DNA of 64,000 nt, taken from Candidatus Saccharimonadota bacterium. GTDB taxonomy: Bacteria; Patescibacteriota; Saccharimonadia; Saccharimonadales; Saccharimonadaceae. Made by a program: the position numbers and the translations under genes. Below are positions 9,505-18,732 of the stretch, piece by piece; position 1 is the first letter of the stretch, and each line of letters opens with the position of its first letter. The notes under the pieces are model-generated. The model was given only the letters and a program-made list of their open reading frames with translations. It was not told the origin of the DNA and did not search any database. The DNA is taken from positions 359,330-423,329 of the forward strand of contig JAECRG010000001.1 of NCBI GenBank assembly GCA_015999875.1, given 5' to 3'.

Positions 9505-11136
9505 CTAGTTTTCGTCCAGATTAAACTTGATCGAAATCTTTTGTGTGTCGCCCGGTACGGTATTTACCCAGAAAGGCCAGAACTTCACTTCTACGTTATT
9601 TACACCGTCTATGGATTTGAGGTCGGACTGTATATCACCGAATCGTTTACCAGCTACACGCTTTTTCACGTCGCTGTCGTTTATCTGTGGCCCCACTTGC
9701 GCGGTAGCTGCGAGACTTGCCGTACCGCCCGTGTCGGTTGCCGCAAAATCAGTAAGTTTTGCCGCACCGGCCCCCGTCTCATAGACGCGCTGATCAGTCT
9801 CTTTAGAAAGCTTTGATTTGACTGCCGCCTCGATGAAATCGTCAAGATCGTTAGTAGCAACACCATTCATCGCATACGTAATAGATGAGGTGAGCTTAGC
9901 AGTACCGTTTGGCGCTTCCTGGCCGACCTGTGGCGCAGGCGCAGTGTCCGCTTTGAGTGTGCGGAAGCTGGAGTCGATCGCTTTTACGCCACTACCGAAC
10001 TTGGCTTCTAGCTTCGTCTTGATCTCGTTATTGTTTTGCTGAGCAAGTTGCTCGGATGCTTTTTGCACATCTTCTTGAGTTACGATCTTGAGAGTCTTCT
10101 TGCTACCGCCAGTCATATCGCCGCCTTTGGCGCTAATACCACTTTCTGTAGATTGGTAGCTTCGCGAAGAAAGATTACATTGTTCGCCAATAGCTGTTGC
10201 TTTCACTTGTACGTCGACAGTGCCAGGAGTTGTAGAGAACCCTGAACCATTCCAACCACCAGGTGTCGCGCCCGGCACCGTAACTTCGCTACGAGTTACA
10301 AATGTACAATCGCCGTTACTGAAGCCAGTGCCGAGTTCTATCTTCTTCGATCCTGGGCTTGATTTAGTCAAAGTCATCTTGCCGCTCGCAGCCTCGCCTT
10401 GCTCCTGCGTGCCGGTTGCCTGGAAATCTACAGCAGCCTCCTGAGATTCTTCAACCTGAACAGCCTTGAGAGTGCCTTTTGTTGCGTCTGTAGTAAGGGT
10501 TTGACCGAGAGTGACAGATGTTGATATATTTTCTTTACTTGTCTTCGCGGTAATTTCTACTGTTGCCCGCGGTGCAAAGAAGATTGCCCATACCAGAAAT
10601 CCTATCAAAAGAATCACACCAGCGATGATAAAGATTAATTTCTTACGGAATGAATTGAAATTTGGCACTTTGCCAGCTGCCTTCGACTTGCGTGGAGACT
10701 CACCGTTCTTTGGTGGGGCTGCATAGGATTTTTTGTCTGAGTCTGCCGACGAAGTAACAGGAATACTTTTCGAAGCGGCAGCCGTGGCAGCATGCTCACC
10801 TACGGGAAGTTGCGAACCGTCGATAATATCATCGTCATCGTCTACCTTGAGTGCTGCAATTTCTGGAATTTCTGGCTTACTTTGGAGATTCTTTGCCACT
10901 GGTATACTTGCGCCAGCAGCAAGCGGAATAAGTGACTGATCATTCGTGATAAGTACAATGTGCTTGCCAGCATTTTTGGCAGTGCGCTGCAAGATTCGTA
11001 AGTTGACCGCGCTTTGTAACACGCCAGTGCGCTTCGGCGGTACAAGTGCAACAACTTTTTCTTTGCTGTCTTTAACCTTACCGATTATCGCGGTTACATC
11101 ATCTTCGACATCGATATAGATTACGTCTTTGTTCAT
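9505..11136 (-). CDS. Single-pass membrane protein of the FtsA/PilM-like operon
   Basis: 543 residues, no family I can name. Seen: an alpha/beta N-terminal domain (about 1-100, starting MNKDVIYIDVEDDVTAIIG), a low-complexity acidic/Ser linker, one membrane span near residues 165-188 preceded by basic residues (FRKKLIFIIAGVILLIGFL), then a long Thr/Ser/Gly-rich extracytoplasmic part with repeated beta-type segments. Its start codon is 1 nt past the stop of the actin-like ATPase gene, so both proteins are probably made together. A role linking a cytoplasmic actin-like ATPase to the envelope (PilN-like or divisome-like) is inference from position and topology only. Confidence 0.75.
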   Translation of the reverse strand: MNKDVIYIDVEDDVTAIIGKVKDSKEKVVALVPPKRTGVLQSAVNLRILQRTAKNAGKHIVLITNDQSLIPLAAGASIPVAKNLQSKPEIPEIAALKVDDDDDIIDGSQLPVGEHAATAAASKSIPVTSSADSDKKSYAAPPKNGESPRKSKAAGKVPNFNSFRKKLIFIIAGVILLIGFLVWAIFFAPRATVEITAKTSKENISTSVTLGQTLTTDATKGTLKAVQVEESQEAAVDFQATGTQEQGEAASGKMTLTKSSPGSKKIELGTGFSNGDCTFVTRSEVTVPGATPGGWNGSGFSTTPGTVDVQVKATAIGEQCNLSSRSYQSTESGISAKGGDMTGGSKKTLKIVTQEDVQKASEQLAQQNNNEIKTKLEAKFGSGVKAIDSSFRTLKADTAPAPQVGQEAPNGTAKLTSSITYAMNGVATNDLDDFIEAAVKSKLSKETDQRVYETGAGAAKLTDFAATDTGGTASLAATAQVGPQINDSDVKKRVAGKRFGDIQSDLKSIDGVNNVEVKFWPFWVNTVPGDTQKISIKFNLDEN

Positions 11137-11137
11137 G

Positions 11138-12403
11138 TTATATTCTAAGGATTCTATTGAGTTTTTCTTTTATATTGTCGCTTTCGCTACTACCTAATAT
11201 TGTATCATATCCGACACGTAGCAGTCCCATGGCTGTGATATAGGTATGGTCTTTGATTGTACCCGTTTTATCCGTAATGCCGAGCACCTCAGATGGCTGA
11301 ATATGATGGACTGTAGGTTTGCGTGTAAACGGCAGCTCTTTATACCAGTCGCGTCCGTTGAGCGCATCGACTAGCTCTTCGAGGCTTGCACCACCGCCGC
11401 ACAGCAAGATGCGATTCGGTAAGTGGTCTACAGAATCAAATTCACTGAGTGCCAACTCTACACCCGAAAGCCACACGTCAAGTGTCTTGTCTATGGCCGT
11501 TTCAAGATGCTTCTTTACTGTCGGTTTGATGTTTTCATTGCGGATATTGACCTTGAGCTTCTCAGCCTGGTCATAAGTAAGGTCAAGCTCACTTGCAATA
11601 GTACGAGTGAAGCTACGCCCACCGATGCCAAACATCTTAGTACCTTCGACACCACCGTCGTTGACAACTGCGATGTCGGTAGTACCACCACCTACGTCAG
11701 CTAGAATAGCAGTGAAATTACTACTTGCGTCCGTGCCTAGTACACTCCGGCTGACCGCGAAAGGCTCTGCCGCGACCGCAACAAGCTCTAGTGCAAGCTC
11801 ATCGGCTACGCGCTCGAGCGCACCGATATGTACCATCGGAGCAAATGCCGTGTATATCTGCACCGCAACATCTTTACCTTGGAAACCAAGTGGATTTGAT
11901 ACCTTATACCCGTCGATATGGATACCCACAAGGGCGCTGTTAACAAGCTTAATCTCGACATCTTCGTTACCCGTCTCGAGCGCGATCTGGCGCTGCGCTT
12001 TTGTTTGTGCGCGCTCTTGTACCTTGTCGATAATAAATTCCATCTCAGCTTCGTCCAGCGGGCGATCGGGCTGAGGGCGGCGATAGCGAATCGTATTCGT
12101 CGTACCCTTTACAAGCTCACCGGCAATACCTATGACTGCGCGCTTTGCCTGAAGACCTGCTTGGTCTTCAGCTTCAGCAAGCGCCTCTTCGCAGTTTCGC
12201 ACCACACCTGATATGTCGGCGATTGCACCCGAGTGCATATCACTCACGTCTTGGCGTGCGCGCCCCACACCCACAACTTCTAATACCTCGCCGTCTACCT
12301 TGGCGATCATTGCTTTGACAAACTCTGTACCGATGTCTACTGCAACAATATAATTTCTGTCGATGGAGTCATTTGCTCGTTTGCGTATTTTATCAAAAAC
12401 CAT
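11138..12403 (-). CDS. FtsA/PilM family actin-like ATPase
   Basis: 421 residues of the ASKHA fold with an SHS2-type insertion. Visible phosphate-binding motifs: YIVAVDIGTEFVKAMI (residues 19-34), DVGGGTTDIAVV near 232-243, and ILLCGGGASLEEL near 333-345. Length and the short basic amphipathic tail (NIKEKLNRILRI) resemble FtsA, which tethers FtsZ to the membrane; PilM, of type IV pili, has the same fold. The window also has pilin genes, but 34 kb away, so I leave the name open. First gene of a four-gene operon; ATG is 10 nt from a TATAAT box. Confidence 0.88.
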   Translation of the reverse strand: MVFDKIRKRANDSIDRNYIVAVDIGTEFVKAMIAKVDGEVLEVVGVGRARQDVSDMHSGAIADISGVVRNCEEALAEAEDQAGLQAKRAVIGIAGELVKGTTNTIRYRRPQPDRPLDEAEMEFIIDKVQERAQTKAQRQIALETGNEDVEIKLVNSALVGIHIDGYKVSNPLGFQGKDVAVQIYTAFAPMVHIGALERVADELALELVAVAAEPFAVSRSVLGTDASSNFTAILADVGGGTTDIAVVNDGGVEGTKMFGIGGRSFTRTIASELDLTYDQAEKLKVNIRNENIKPTVKKHLETAIDKTLDVWLSGVELALSEFDSVDHLPNRILLCGGGASLEELVDALNGRDWYKELPFTRKPTVHHIQPSEVLGITDKTGTIKDHTYITAMGLLRVGYDTILGSSESDNIKEKLNRILRI

Positions 12404-12413
12404 AGTTGTATTT

Positions 12414-12419
12414 ATTATA
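12414..12419 (-). promoter_or_regulatory. -10 box of the FtsA/PilM-like operon, leaderless
   Basis: TATAAT on the minus strand, 10 nt before the ATG at 12403; not an extended type. Divergent from the 12468-12476 promoter. Confidence 0.5.
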
Positions 12420-12467
12420 TACTAGTTGTGCTTATAGTGGCAAAGTATTGATTATTAATATATAATG

Positions 12468-12476
12468 TGCTATAAT
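12468..12476 (+). promoter_or_regulatory. Extended -10 promoter of the 12485 gene, leaderless
   Basis: TGCTATAAT, hexamer 12471-12476, 8 nt before the ATG at 12485. Confidence 0.65.
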
Positions 12477-12484
12477 ATATTAAT

Positions 12485-13393
12485 ATGAGTCCCGAGCTCG
12501 GCAAACAGTCAGGCATACCCGCAGAAAACCCACAAACTAGTGAGTATTTCAGTGATATTACCGGAATTTTAGACAAGTTCAACACACTCATGGAGCGTCT
12601 ACCAACTTTTCATCGACCGACACATCAGACTACGTCATTCAGCTTCTTTACGCGTTCACCAGAGGAACTGAGCTATCCGGACGCTGTTTTGGATTACATG
12701 ATGACGAATGAACTTGTTGAAATCGGCGTAGATATTACCCAAGATGAAAATAATGCCCCCTCGACATCATTTGAATTCGTTTTTGATAGTAATGGACAAA
12801 AAGTCAGTATATATGCATCCAGAGTCACTCCAGAAGAGGAAGAGTCTACAAGTAAATTTGAAGAACCGCACGCCCCTAGCTACGAGCCGATAACAGGGGA
12901 TTCTAATCACGATGCACTACTATACAAACAAGCCGCAAATCTCGACAAAGAAATACCAAAAATTCCCAACCATCAATTGAACTCATTTCTCTTCAGTCTC
13001 GCCGGCAACACTATAGATGCGATGCTTGCGCGAGATGACCCTTATGGCCACAACATCGTTGATGCGAGCACCATGACCACATCTCTCGCCAATAGTGCAA
13101 TCAGTCAAGAGTCAGATTATTCATTTGAGCTTGATCCAGCGGGCACTCGCACGATTAGTTATCATATCATTGAAAATGGATACAGAGATATGCTCAGCGA
13201 CTTAGTATTTCAATATGAAACAGGAAGTAGTCGTTCCATCAGTGTGACGATAGACCAAGAAAAAGGGTTTTCACTCAGCTATCAAACCACGGACCAAGGT
13301 GAGAATGGTGGACTGCACCCCCTGTATCCCGATGATGGTGACTACATACGCCTCAACGAGATACTCGATGAAGAACTTGCAAAGTTAGGCTAG
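12485..13393 (+). CDS. Hypothetical acidic cytoplasmic protein
   Basis: 302 residues, strongly acidic, no signal peptide, no membrane segment and no motif I recognise. Two stretches look like degenerate internal repeats: PDAVLDYMMTNELVEIGVD...SFEFVFDSNGQKVSIYAS (about 62-115) and GHNIVDASTMTTSLANSAI...SFELDPAGTRTISYHI (about 188-230), each ending in a predicted beta hairpin. The gene is an island on the plus strand between two minus-strand operons, with its own extended -10 promoter. It converges on alaS with a 4-nt gap. Confidence 0.72.
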   Translation: MSPELGKQSGIPAENPQTSEYFSDITGILDKFNTLMERLPTFHRPTHQTTSFSFFTRSPEELSYPDAVLDYMMTNELVEIGVDITQDENNAPSTSFEFVFDSNGQKVSIYASRVTPEEEESTSKFEEPHAPSYEPITGDSNHDALLYKQAANLDKEIPKIPNHQLNSFLFSLAGNTIDAMLARDDPYGHNIVDASTMTTSLANSAISQESDYSFELDPAGTRTISYHIIENGYRDMLSDLVFQYETGSSRSISVTIDQEKGFSLSYQTTDQGENGGLHPLYPDDGDYIRLNEILDEELAKLG

Positions 13394-13397
13394 GGAT

Positions 13398-15278
13398 TTA
13401 AGCAAGTATTGCTTTGACGCGCCGGATTCCCGCCGAGCTTGATTCTTCCTTAGTGATCTTAAATATCTTGCCGTCTTCGGCGAGCTGACCAGTGTGGTCT
13501 ACATGTGGACCTCCACAGATTTCGAAACTCACACGCTTTGGCTCGTCACCCATTTTGTACACCTTGACCGTGTCGCCGTACTTGTCGCCAAATGCACCGA
13601 TTGCACCCATCTCAAACGCCTGGTCTGTCGGGTATTCCTGAAACGACACTGGTAAATCCCAGCCAATCCATTCGTTTACGAGCTTCTCCACTTCATCGAG
13701 TTGCTCACGAGTAACCTTCTCGTCGTTATTAAAATCAAAGCGCAGGCGTTCTTCGGTGATGTTACTACCATGCTGCGTCACGTGATCACCCACGACTTGC
13801 TTGAGAGCAGCATACATCAAATGGGTAGCTGTGTGGTATTTTTTGTGCTGCAAGGTTTGCCCACCCAGTCCGCCTTTGAATGTACCTTTAGCCGCAGTCT
13901 GACTGCGAGCACGCTGCTCGGCCATCTTATCGTCAAATTCTTGACGCCAGTTCTCTGAGAGCGGAATTGCTTGGTTCCTTGCTTCTTCGGTAGAAAGCTC
14001 CACAGGAAAACCAAACGTATCATAGAGCTTAAATAACTCTTCACCAGTCAGTCCATTGTCTTTAAATTTTCCCAACTCCTTAAGGCCGTTGCGGAGCGTC
14101 TGGCGGAAGACTTTTTCCTCCTTGATCAAGATTGCGATCACCTCGTCACGCTTAGCTGCAACTTCAGGGTAATCGTCATGATAGAGATCGGTGATAGTTG
14201 GCACGATTTGTTCGAAAAAGTTTTGTTCTAGACCAAGATCAAACGCAAAGCGGATCGCACGACGTAGCAAACGACGCATCACATAGCCCTGCTCTTTATT
14301 GCTTGGTACACACCCATCAACCGCAAGGAACGTTGCTGCACGCAGGTGATCTGCGATAACACGCATGCTTTCGGTGTGAGTATCATAGCTTTTGCCGCTG
14401 AGTGCTTCTAGTTTTTCTATAATTGGCCACAGTACGCTAATCTTAAACACATCTGGATTGCCAAGTTGTGCTGCGGCGATACGCTCAAGACCACCGCCAA
14501 AGTCGACATTTTTGCGTTCAAGCTGCTCGAAGCTACCGTCGTCGAGACGCCGATACTGCATAAACACTTGGTTGCCGATCTCCATGAACTGGCCGCCGTC
14601 GCTCGCGGGGTGCGCCAAGCCATAATTCACATCTTGATACTCTGGACCAAAATCATAGAACACTTCACTATCGGGACCGCAAGGGTCGCCAATCGGTGTC
14701 TTATCGAGGCCGCCGCCACGGCTCCACCAGTTTTCGCCATCGTCATAGTAGAAAATACGTTCACCTGGCTTAATGCCGCGTTTATCGCCGTCTGCTTGAC
14801 TACCTATTTCTGCGATCTCTGCGCTCAAGCCTTTTTCTTGGAACACCTTTTGCCATATCTCTGCAGCTTCAGTGTCACGCGGAATACCGTGCGCCTCGTC
14901 ACCGATAAAGCAGGTAACGTAAAGGTTGTCTGGATCTACGCCGGCTTTTTCTGTAAGAAACTCAAAAAACCAACGAATTTGCTGTTCTTTGAAGTAATCA
15001 CCCATACTCCAGTTGCCGAGCATTTCAAAAAATGTCGTGTGACGGTTATCACCAACATCCTCGATGTCCTGAGCGCGGAGGCAGGTCTGACTATCAGTAA
15101 GTCGCACACCCGATGGATGAGCCTCGCCAAGAAGATATGGCAATAACGGCTGCATGCCGCTGCCCGTGAACAAAGTCGTCGGGTCGTCGGTAAGTACTAG
15201 CGGTGCACGAGGAATGATTTTGTGGCCACGAGCCTCAAAAAACTTTAAATATTCATTGCGTATTTCTTGGGTATTCAT
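13398..15278 (-). CDS. alaS: Alanyl-tRNA synthetase, short form
   Basis: Charges tRNA-Ala. 626 residues: class II catalytic core (motif 2 region HTTFFEMLGNWSMGDYF near 84-100), tRNA-recognition helices, and an editing domain with zinc-binding HTATH (near 482) and CGGPHVDHTG (near 595). The protein ends at KEESSSAGIRRVKAILA, right after the editing domain, so the coiled coil and C-Ala (DHHA1) domain of the usual ~875-residue enzyme are absent. There is a clean stop and no remnant downstream, so this looks like a natural short form. ATG is 9 nt from an extended -10 box. Confidence 0.95.
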   Translation of the reverse strand: MNTQEIRNEYLKFFEARGHKIIPRAPLVLTDDPTTLFTGSGMQPLLPYLLGEAHPSGVRLTDSQTCLRAQDIEDVGDNRHTTFFEMLGNWSMGDYFKEQQIRWFFEFLTEKAGVDPDNLYVTCFIGDEAHGIPRDTEAAEIWQKVFQEKGLSAEIAEIGSQADGDKRGIKPGERIFYYDDGENWWSRGGGLDKTPIGDPCGPDSEVFYDFGPEYQDVNYGLAHPASDGGQFMEIGNQVFMQYRRLDDGSFEQLERKNVDFGGGLERIAAAQLGNPDVFKISVLWPIIEKLEALSGKSYDTHTESMRVIADHLRAATFLAVDGCVPSNKEQGYVMRRLLRRAIRFAFDLGLEQNFFEQIVPTITDLYHDDYPEVAAKRDEVIAILIKEEKVFRQTLRNGLKELGKFKDNGLTGEELFKLYDTFGFPVELSTEEARNQAIPLSENWRQEFDDKMAEQRARSQTAAKGTFKGGLGGQTLQHKKYHTATHLMYAALKQVVGDHVTQHGSNITEERLRFDFNNDEKVTREQLDEVEKLVNEWIGWDLPVSFQEYPTDQAFEMGAIGAFGDKYGDTVKVYKMGDEPKRVSFEICGGPHVDHTGQLAEDGKIFKITKEESSSAGIRRVKAILA

Positions 15279-15287
15279 ATCTGTTAT

Positions 15288-15296
15288 ATTATATCA
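15288..15296 (-). promoter_or_regulatory. alaS extended -10 promoter, leaderless
   Basis: TGATATAAT on the minus strand; hexamer 15293-15288; 9 nt to the ATG at 15278. Confidence 0.65.
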
Positions 15297-15299
15297 TAG

Positions 15300-15315
15300 C
15301 CGACAGTTCTGTCGG
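15300..15315 (-). terminator. Small hairpin after mnmA
   Basis: CCGACA / TGTCGG with a 4-nt loop, 145 nt past the mnmA stop on the minus strand. No good T run, so weak. The 15316-15459 gap holds nothing else I recognise. Confidence 0.35.
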
Positions 15316-15459
15316 TTTGAGCAGTGCGCACATTCGCTACCCCTCGCTACACTACGGACTGATAGCTACACCAGACGAATGCGTGTTGAACCACTACTGC
15401 CGATCAATGTCTCTGGGTACGCCTGGAGGAAGATAGATACGCGGAGCAATTCTCGACGA

Positions 15460-16485
15460 CTAGATAACGATGCCACCGCCAACACAGAGATTCGCTTCAT
15501 ACAGTACGATAGACTGCCCCGATGCGACTGCGCGCTGAGGCTCATCGAGCTCCAGTACCGTATCTTTTAGTGTAGCGGGTACAAGTGGTGCACGATGGCG
15601 CACCCGAATGTGATACTTACCGTTACCTGGATTTTTGCCAATCCAGTGCACCGCAGCAAGCTCTATCTCGTGGCGCCACAGAGATCCGTCCTGCAGGTTA
15701 GTCGATACATAGACTTCATTTTTGTCCATGTTTTTGCCGACGACGTAGTAAGGCAAGCCTCCACCGATATCGAGACCATGGCGTTGGCCGATAGTATAAA
15801 AGATTGCACCGTCATGCTGGCCGAGGACTTTACCCGAGTCTTTATCGATAATACTACCCGGTGCCGTATCGACGTACTGACCGAGAAATTCACGAATTCC
15901 TACACGGCCGACAAAACAAATCCCCATCGACTCTTTTTTGGTAGCAGTATATAAACCACGCTCAACGGCCATCTCGCGAACTTGTGGTTTAGTGTAACCC
16001 CCGAGTGGAAAAAGAGTTTTCTCGAGTGCTGCACTCGTAACACGATAGAGAAAGTATGTCTGATCTTTATTATCATCAACTGCCCTCAGTAGCCTACCGT
16101 CTTTTGTCTGTGCGTAATGTCCTGTTGCTATCATGTCCGCGCCGTCAGCCAGTGATGCGTCGAGGAAGAGCTTAAATTTAACCTCTTGATTACACATAAT
16201 ATCAGGGTTTGGCGTGCGACCTTCTTTGTAGGTGTCGATCATATAGCCCACGACCTTGCCTCGATAATCTGCTTCAAAATCAAACACCTTTAAATCAATT
16301 CCGAGCTGCACTGCTACACGCTTAGCATCAGCCAAATCTTCCGCCCACGGACATTTCATGCCCGGCAAATCCTGGCTCCAGTTTTTCATATAGACACCCG
16401 TCACCTCGTAACCCTGCTCAACAAGCAACGCCGCTGTAAGCGATGAGTCTACTCCACCACTCATACCAACATATACTCTTGTCAT
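15460..16485 (-). CDS. mnmA: tRNA-specific 2-thiouridylase MnmA
   Basis: Puts sulfur on U34 of tRNA-Lys, -Glu and -Gln. 341 residues: PP-loop GMSGGVDSS (residues 7-15), first catalytic Cys in PDIMCNQEVKFK near residue 98, second in SMGICFVGRVG near 190, and the tRNA-binding C-terminal barrel. Its ATG overlaps the stop of the DUF218 gene by 4 nt. The operon begins with a cysteine desulfurase, which supplies the sulfur. Two likely substrates, tRNA-Glu(TTC) and a lysine tRNA, are also in the window (though this tRNA-Lys has C34). Confidence 0.96.
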   Translation of the reverse strand: MTRVYVGMSGGVDSSLTAALLVEQGYEVTGVYMKNWSQDLPGMKCPWAEDLADAKRVAVQLGIDLKVFDFEADYRGKVVGYMIDTYKEGRTPNPDIMCNQEVKFKLFLDASLADGADMIATGHYAQTKDGRLLRAVDDNKDQTYFLYRVTSAALEKTLFPLGGYTKPQVREMAVERGLYTATKKESMGICFVGRVGIREFLGQYVDTAPGSIIDKDSGKVLGQHDGAIFYTIGQRHGLDIGGGLPYYVVGKNMDKNEVYVSTNLQDGSLWRHEIELAAVHWIGKNPGNGKYHIRVRHRAPLVPATLKDTVLELDEPQRAVASGQSIVLYEANLCVGGGIVI

Positions 16486-17084
16486 CGAGGTACTCCAGCG
16501 TATACAAGTGAGATTTTAATCAATTCGCTAATCGCAAGCCACCACCCTGTTGGAGTAAGCCACCACCACTCTGACCATTGATTATCCCGAGAAACAGGGT
16601 GGTTGACTACCTGTGTTTCTACGCCAACATAATTGCGAAACTCCATGCCTGCTCGTCGCTGATGATACGATGAAGTGACGACTATAACCTTTCGATAATC
16701 ATTGTTTGCAAGAACACTGCTTGAAAGCTGTGCATTTTCGTGTGTAGTCTCCGAGAACTCTTCGGTTATAATTGCCGACTCCGGTACACCTTCTTGCAAT
16801 GCCTGCTTGCGCATTGCACTCGCATTACTTGGGCCGGATTTATCAGCCGCAGCTCCGGAGAAGATTAATTTTGGAGCCCACCCATTTTTATACAGCGACA
16901 CCGCTTCGTTGGTGCGCGCCTGTGTATCGCCACCGCTGAGAGCGACTATAACATCAGCCGACTGACAGCCTTGCCCACTTGATGGTTTCACGTCGCACTT
17001 TGCCAAATCGTCAGGAGCCAAATACGCGCCGATAAGCAACACCACTATCATCAAGCCAAGACAGCCTAGAATAAATTTAATCAC
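16482..17084 (-). CDS. YdcF/SanA/ElyC-like DUF218 membrane protein
   Basis: 200 residues: one N-terminal membrane span (3-24), then a DUF218 domain with IVALSGG near 47-53, RTNEAV near 57, EFSETTHENA near 104-113 and VVTSSYHQRRA near 133-143, the usual conserved acidic and Ser/His positions. DUF218 proteins are tied to envelope and undecaprenyl-carrier homeostasis. It is sandwiched by 4-nt overlaps between cysteine desulfurase and mnmA, which is odd for an envelope protein; whether it has a link to tRNA thiolation cannot be said. Confidence 0.85.
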   Translation of the reverse strand: MIKFILGCLGLMIVVLLIGAYLAPDDLAKCDVKPSSGQGCQSADVIVALSGGDTQARTNEAVSLYKNGWAPKLIFSGAAADKSGPSNASAMRKQALQEGVPESAIITEEFSETTHENAQLSSSVLANNDYRKVIVVTSSYHQRRAGMEFRNYVGVETQVVNHPVSRDNQWSEWWWLTPTGWWLAISELIKISLVYAGVPR

Positions 17085-18244
17085 AGTGTCGTTTCCGTTC
17101 GACGAAGCTCAGTCTCGACAGCTTCAATAATCTTTGTAGCGCCATAACGCACTGCCTCCTCGGACGAATCGCGACCAAGCGTAAGGCGAATACTCCCATC
17201 GGCAGTCATATCGTCAAGTCCGATACTCATGAGGACTTCTGAGCGCGTGCCACTATTTGCAGCACATGCGCTACCAGTCGCAACCAATACTTGTTGCATT
17301 TCAAGTAGAAACACTATGCGCTCCGCATCAACTCCCGGAAACGAGATGTGGCAAAAGTTTGCCAGACGTTGCTTGGGGTGACCAGATAGTACTGCGGCAG
17401 GAAATCGCGCTGCAAGTGTTGTTTCGAGTATGTCTCGCAGCGTCGCAAGTCGTTTGGCTTCATACGCACGCTTATCAGTAGCTATACGCACCGCTTCAGC
17501 AAAGCCCACTACACCAGCAACATTTTCCGTACCGCTACGAAGCCCTGCTTCTTGCCCGCCACCTACGATACGAGGGGCGAGAAGCACTCCAGGCTTAGCC
17601 CATAGCAAGCCCACCTGCTTAGGGCCATAGATCTTTGCAGCGTTAAGCGTTAACAAATCAACGCCAAGTCGGCCAACATGAATATCAATAATACCAAAAC
17701 CCTGTGATGCATCACAATGAAACACCAGTGGAGTCGTGTCTCCCGCCTGAAGTCGTTTAGTCCGTATTTGAGCGATGTTTTGTGTGATCTCACGAATGGG
17801 CTGCAGGCTACCGATTTCGTGATTTGCAAGCGCGATACTCACCACCTGCGTGTCGGCTTGGATTGCGGCCGCCACTGCAGCTGGCGCGACTCTTCCGTGC
17901 CTATCAACTGGCAGCACTGTAACGTTTCCGCCAGCAGCTGCGGCGGACTTCACACTAGCATGCTCAGTTGCTACAGTTACCTTGTGGCCGCCAAAGCCAC
18001 TGATAGCAAGATTGATTGACTCGGTAGCGCCAGCTGTCATAATCAGCTCATCCGCCGTTGCGCCGATCGCTCGAGCTATTTGCTGCTTGGCAGCTTGATA
18101 TTCACGACGCACCTCAACGGCCTGCGTGTACGGGCTCGAAGGATTGTAAAACCGTTCAGAAAAATATGGCGTCATAGCAGCAAGCACCCGTGAATCCATG
18201 GGCGTGGCTGCTGCATAATCAAAATAAAAGACGGGTTGTGCCAT
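17081..18244 (-). CDS. Cysteine desulfurase (NifS/IscS type)
   Basis: PLP enzyme that moves sulfur from cysteine to a protein persulfide. 387 residues: N-terminal YFDYAAATPMD, PLP-binding Lys in NAAKIYGPKQVG near residue 206, and catalytic Cys in ATGSACAANSGTRSEVL near 328. No Fe-S scaffold gene follows; with mnmA in the same overlapping operon the main job here is probably tRNA 2-thiolation, so I do not assign iscS. ATG is 7 nt from a TATAAT box (18257-18252). Confidence 0.93.
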   Translation of the reverse strand: MAQPVFYFDYAAATPMDSRVLAAMTPYFSERFYNPSSPYTQAVEVRREYQAAKQQIARAIGATADELIMTAGATESINLAISGFGGHKVTVATEHASVKSAAAAGGNVTVLPVDRHGRVAPAAVAAAIQADTQVVSIALANHEIGSLQPIREITQNIAQIRTKRLQAGDTTPLVFHCDASQGFGIIDIHVGRLGVDLLTLNAAKIYGPKQVGLLWAKPGVLLAPRIVGGGQEAGLRSGTENVAGVVGFAEAVRIATDKRAYEAKRLATLRDILETTLAARFPAAVLSGHPKQRLANFCHISFPGVDAERIVFLLEMQQVLVATGSACAANSGTRSEVLMSIGLDDMTADGSIRLTLGRDSSEEAVRYGATKIIEAVETELRRTETTL

Positions 18245-18251
18245 GGTATCT

Positions 18252-18257
18252 ATTATA
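18252..18257 (-). promoter_or_regulatory. -10 box of the desulfurase-mnmA operon, leaderless
   Basis: TATAAT on the minus strand, 7 nt before the ATG at 18244; it overlaps the stop codon of the upstream gene. Confidence 0.5.
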
Positions 18258-18732
18258 CCGTATGCGCTTGGAGAGGGTGACTATGATGTGGCTCAGTATT
18301 GTACAGCTCCCGAGCAACCCTTTCGTAATATAAGTGTATTGCAGCCATGAAATTCTCAAGCTCTCGACCCTCGATGAAATTATATCGAGCGCCTTCTTGA
18401 ACTTTGAGAATACCGTTTTCATGCACTTCGTAACGAATCGTCATGTTCATACGTTGTCCTGTCGTTGCGTCAATCCATTCGTCATACCAAATCCAGGTTG
18501 ACAGATCAAGATTAAAAAACTCACGACGATGACCCTTTGGCACGCTTCCAAATAGCTGCGCACCGATATCACTCTCAAGTTGTATGAGCTCACGTTCAGT
18601 CATTTTTTTAAATGGCCGTTTGAGTGGCTTCTGGGTTTTTGCAGCTGTCTTTGGCAAGTGCGTAGACATGTCTGTAACAATCGGCTCAGTGCCGATCAAT
18701 AAATTCATGACCTTTTTCAGCAAATTAGGCAT
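18253..18732 (-). CDS. Hypothetical protein
   Basis: 159 residues, no family recognised. A basic region with several Lys/Pro (KTQKPLKRPFKKMTERELIQ, about 32-51) is followed by a compact region rich in aromatic residues (STWIWYDEWID, about 79-89) and the helix ENFMAAIHLYYERVARELY near 131-149. No signal or membrane segment. Its start lies inside the end of the small upstream gene (8-nt overlap), so they are co-translated. Confidence 0.72.
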   Translation of the reverse strand: MPNLLKKVMNLLIGTEPIVTDMSTHLPKTAAKTQKPLKRPFKKMTERELIQLESDIGAQLFGSVPKGHRREFFNLDLSTWIWYDEWIDATTGQRMNMTIRYEVHENGILKVQEGARYNFIEGRELENFMAAIHLYYERVARELYNTEPHHSHPLQAHTV

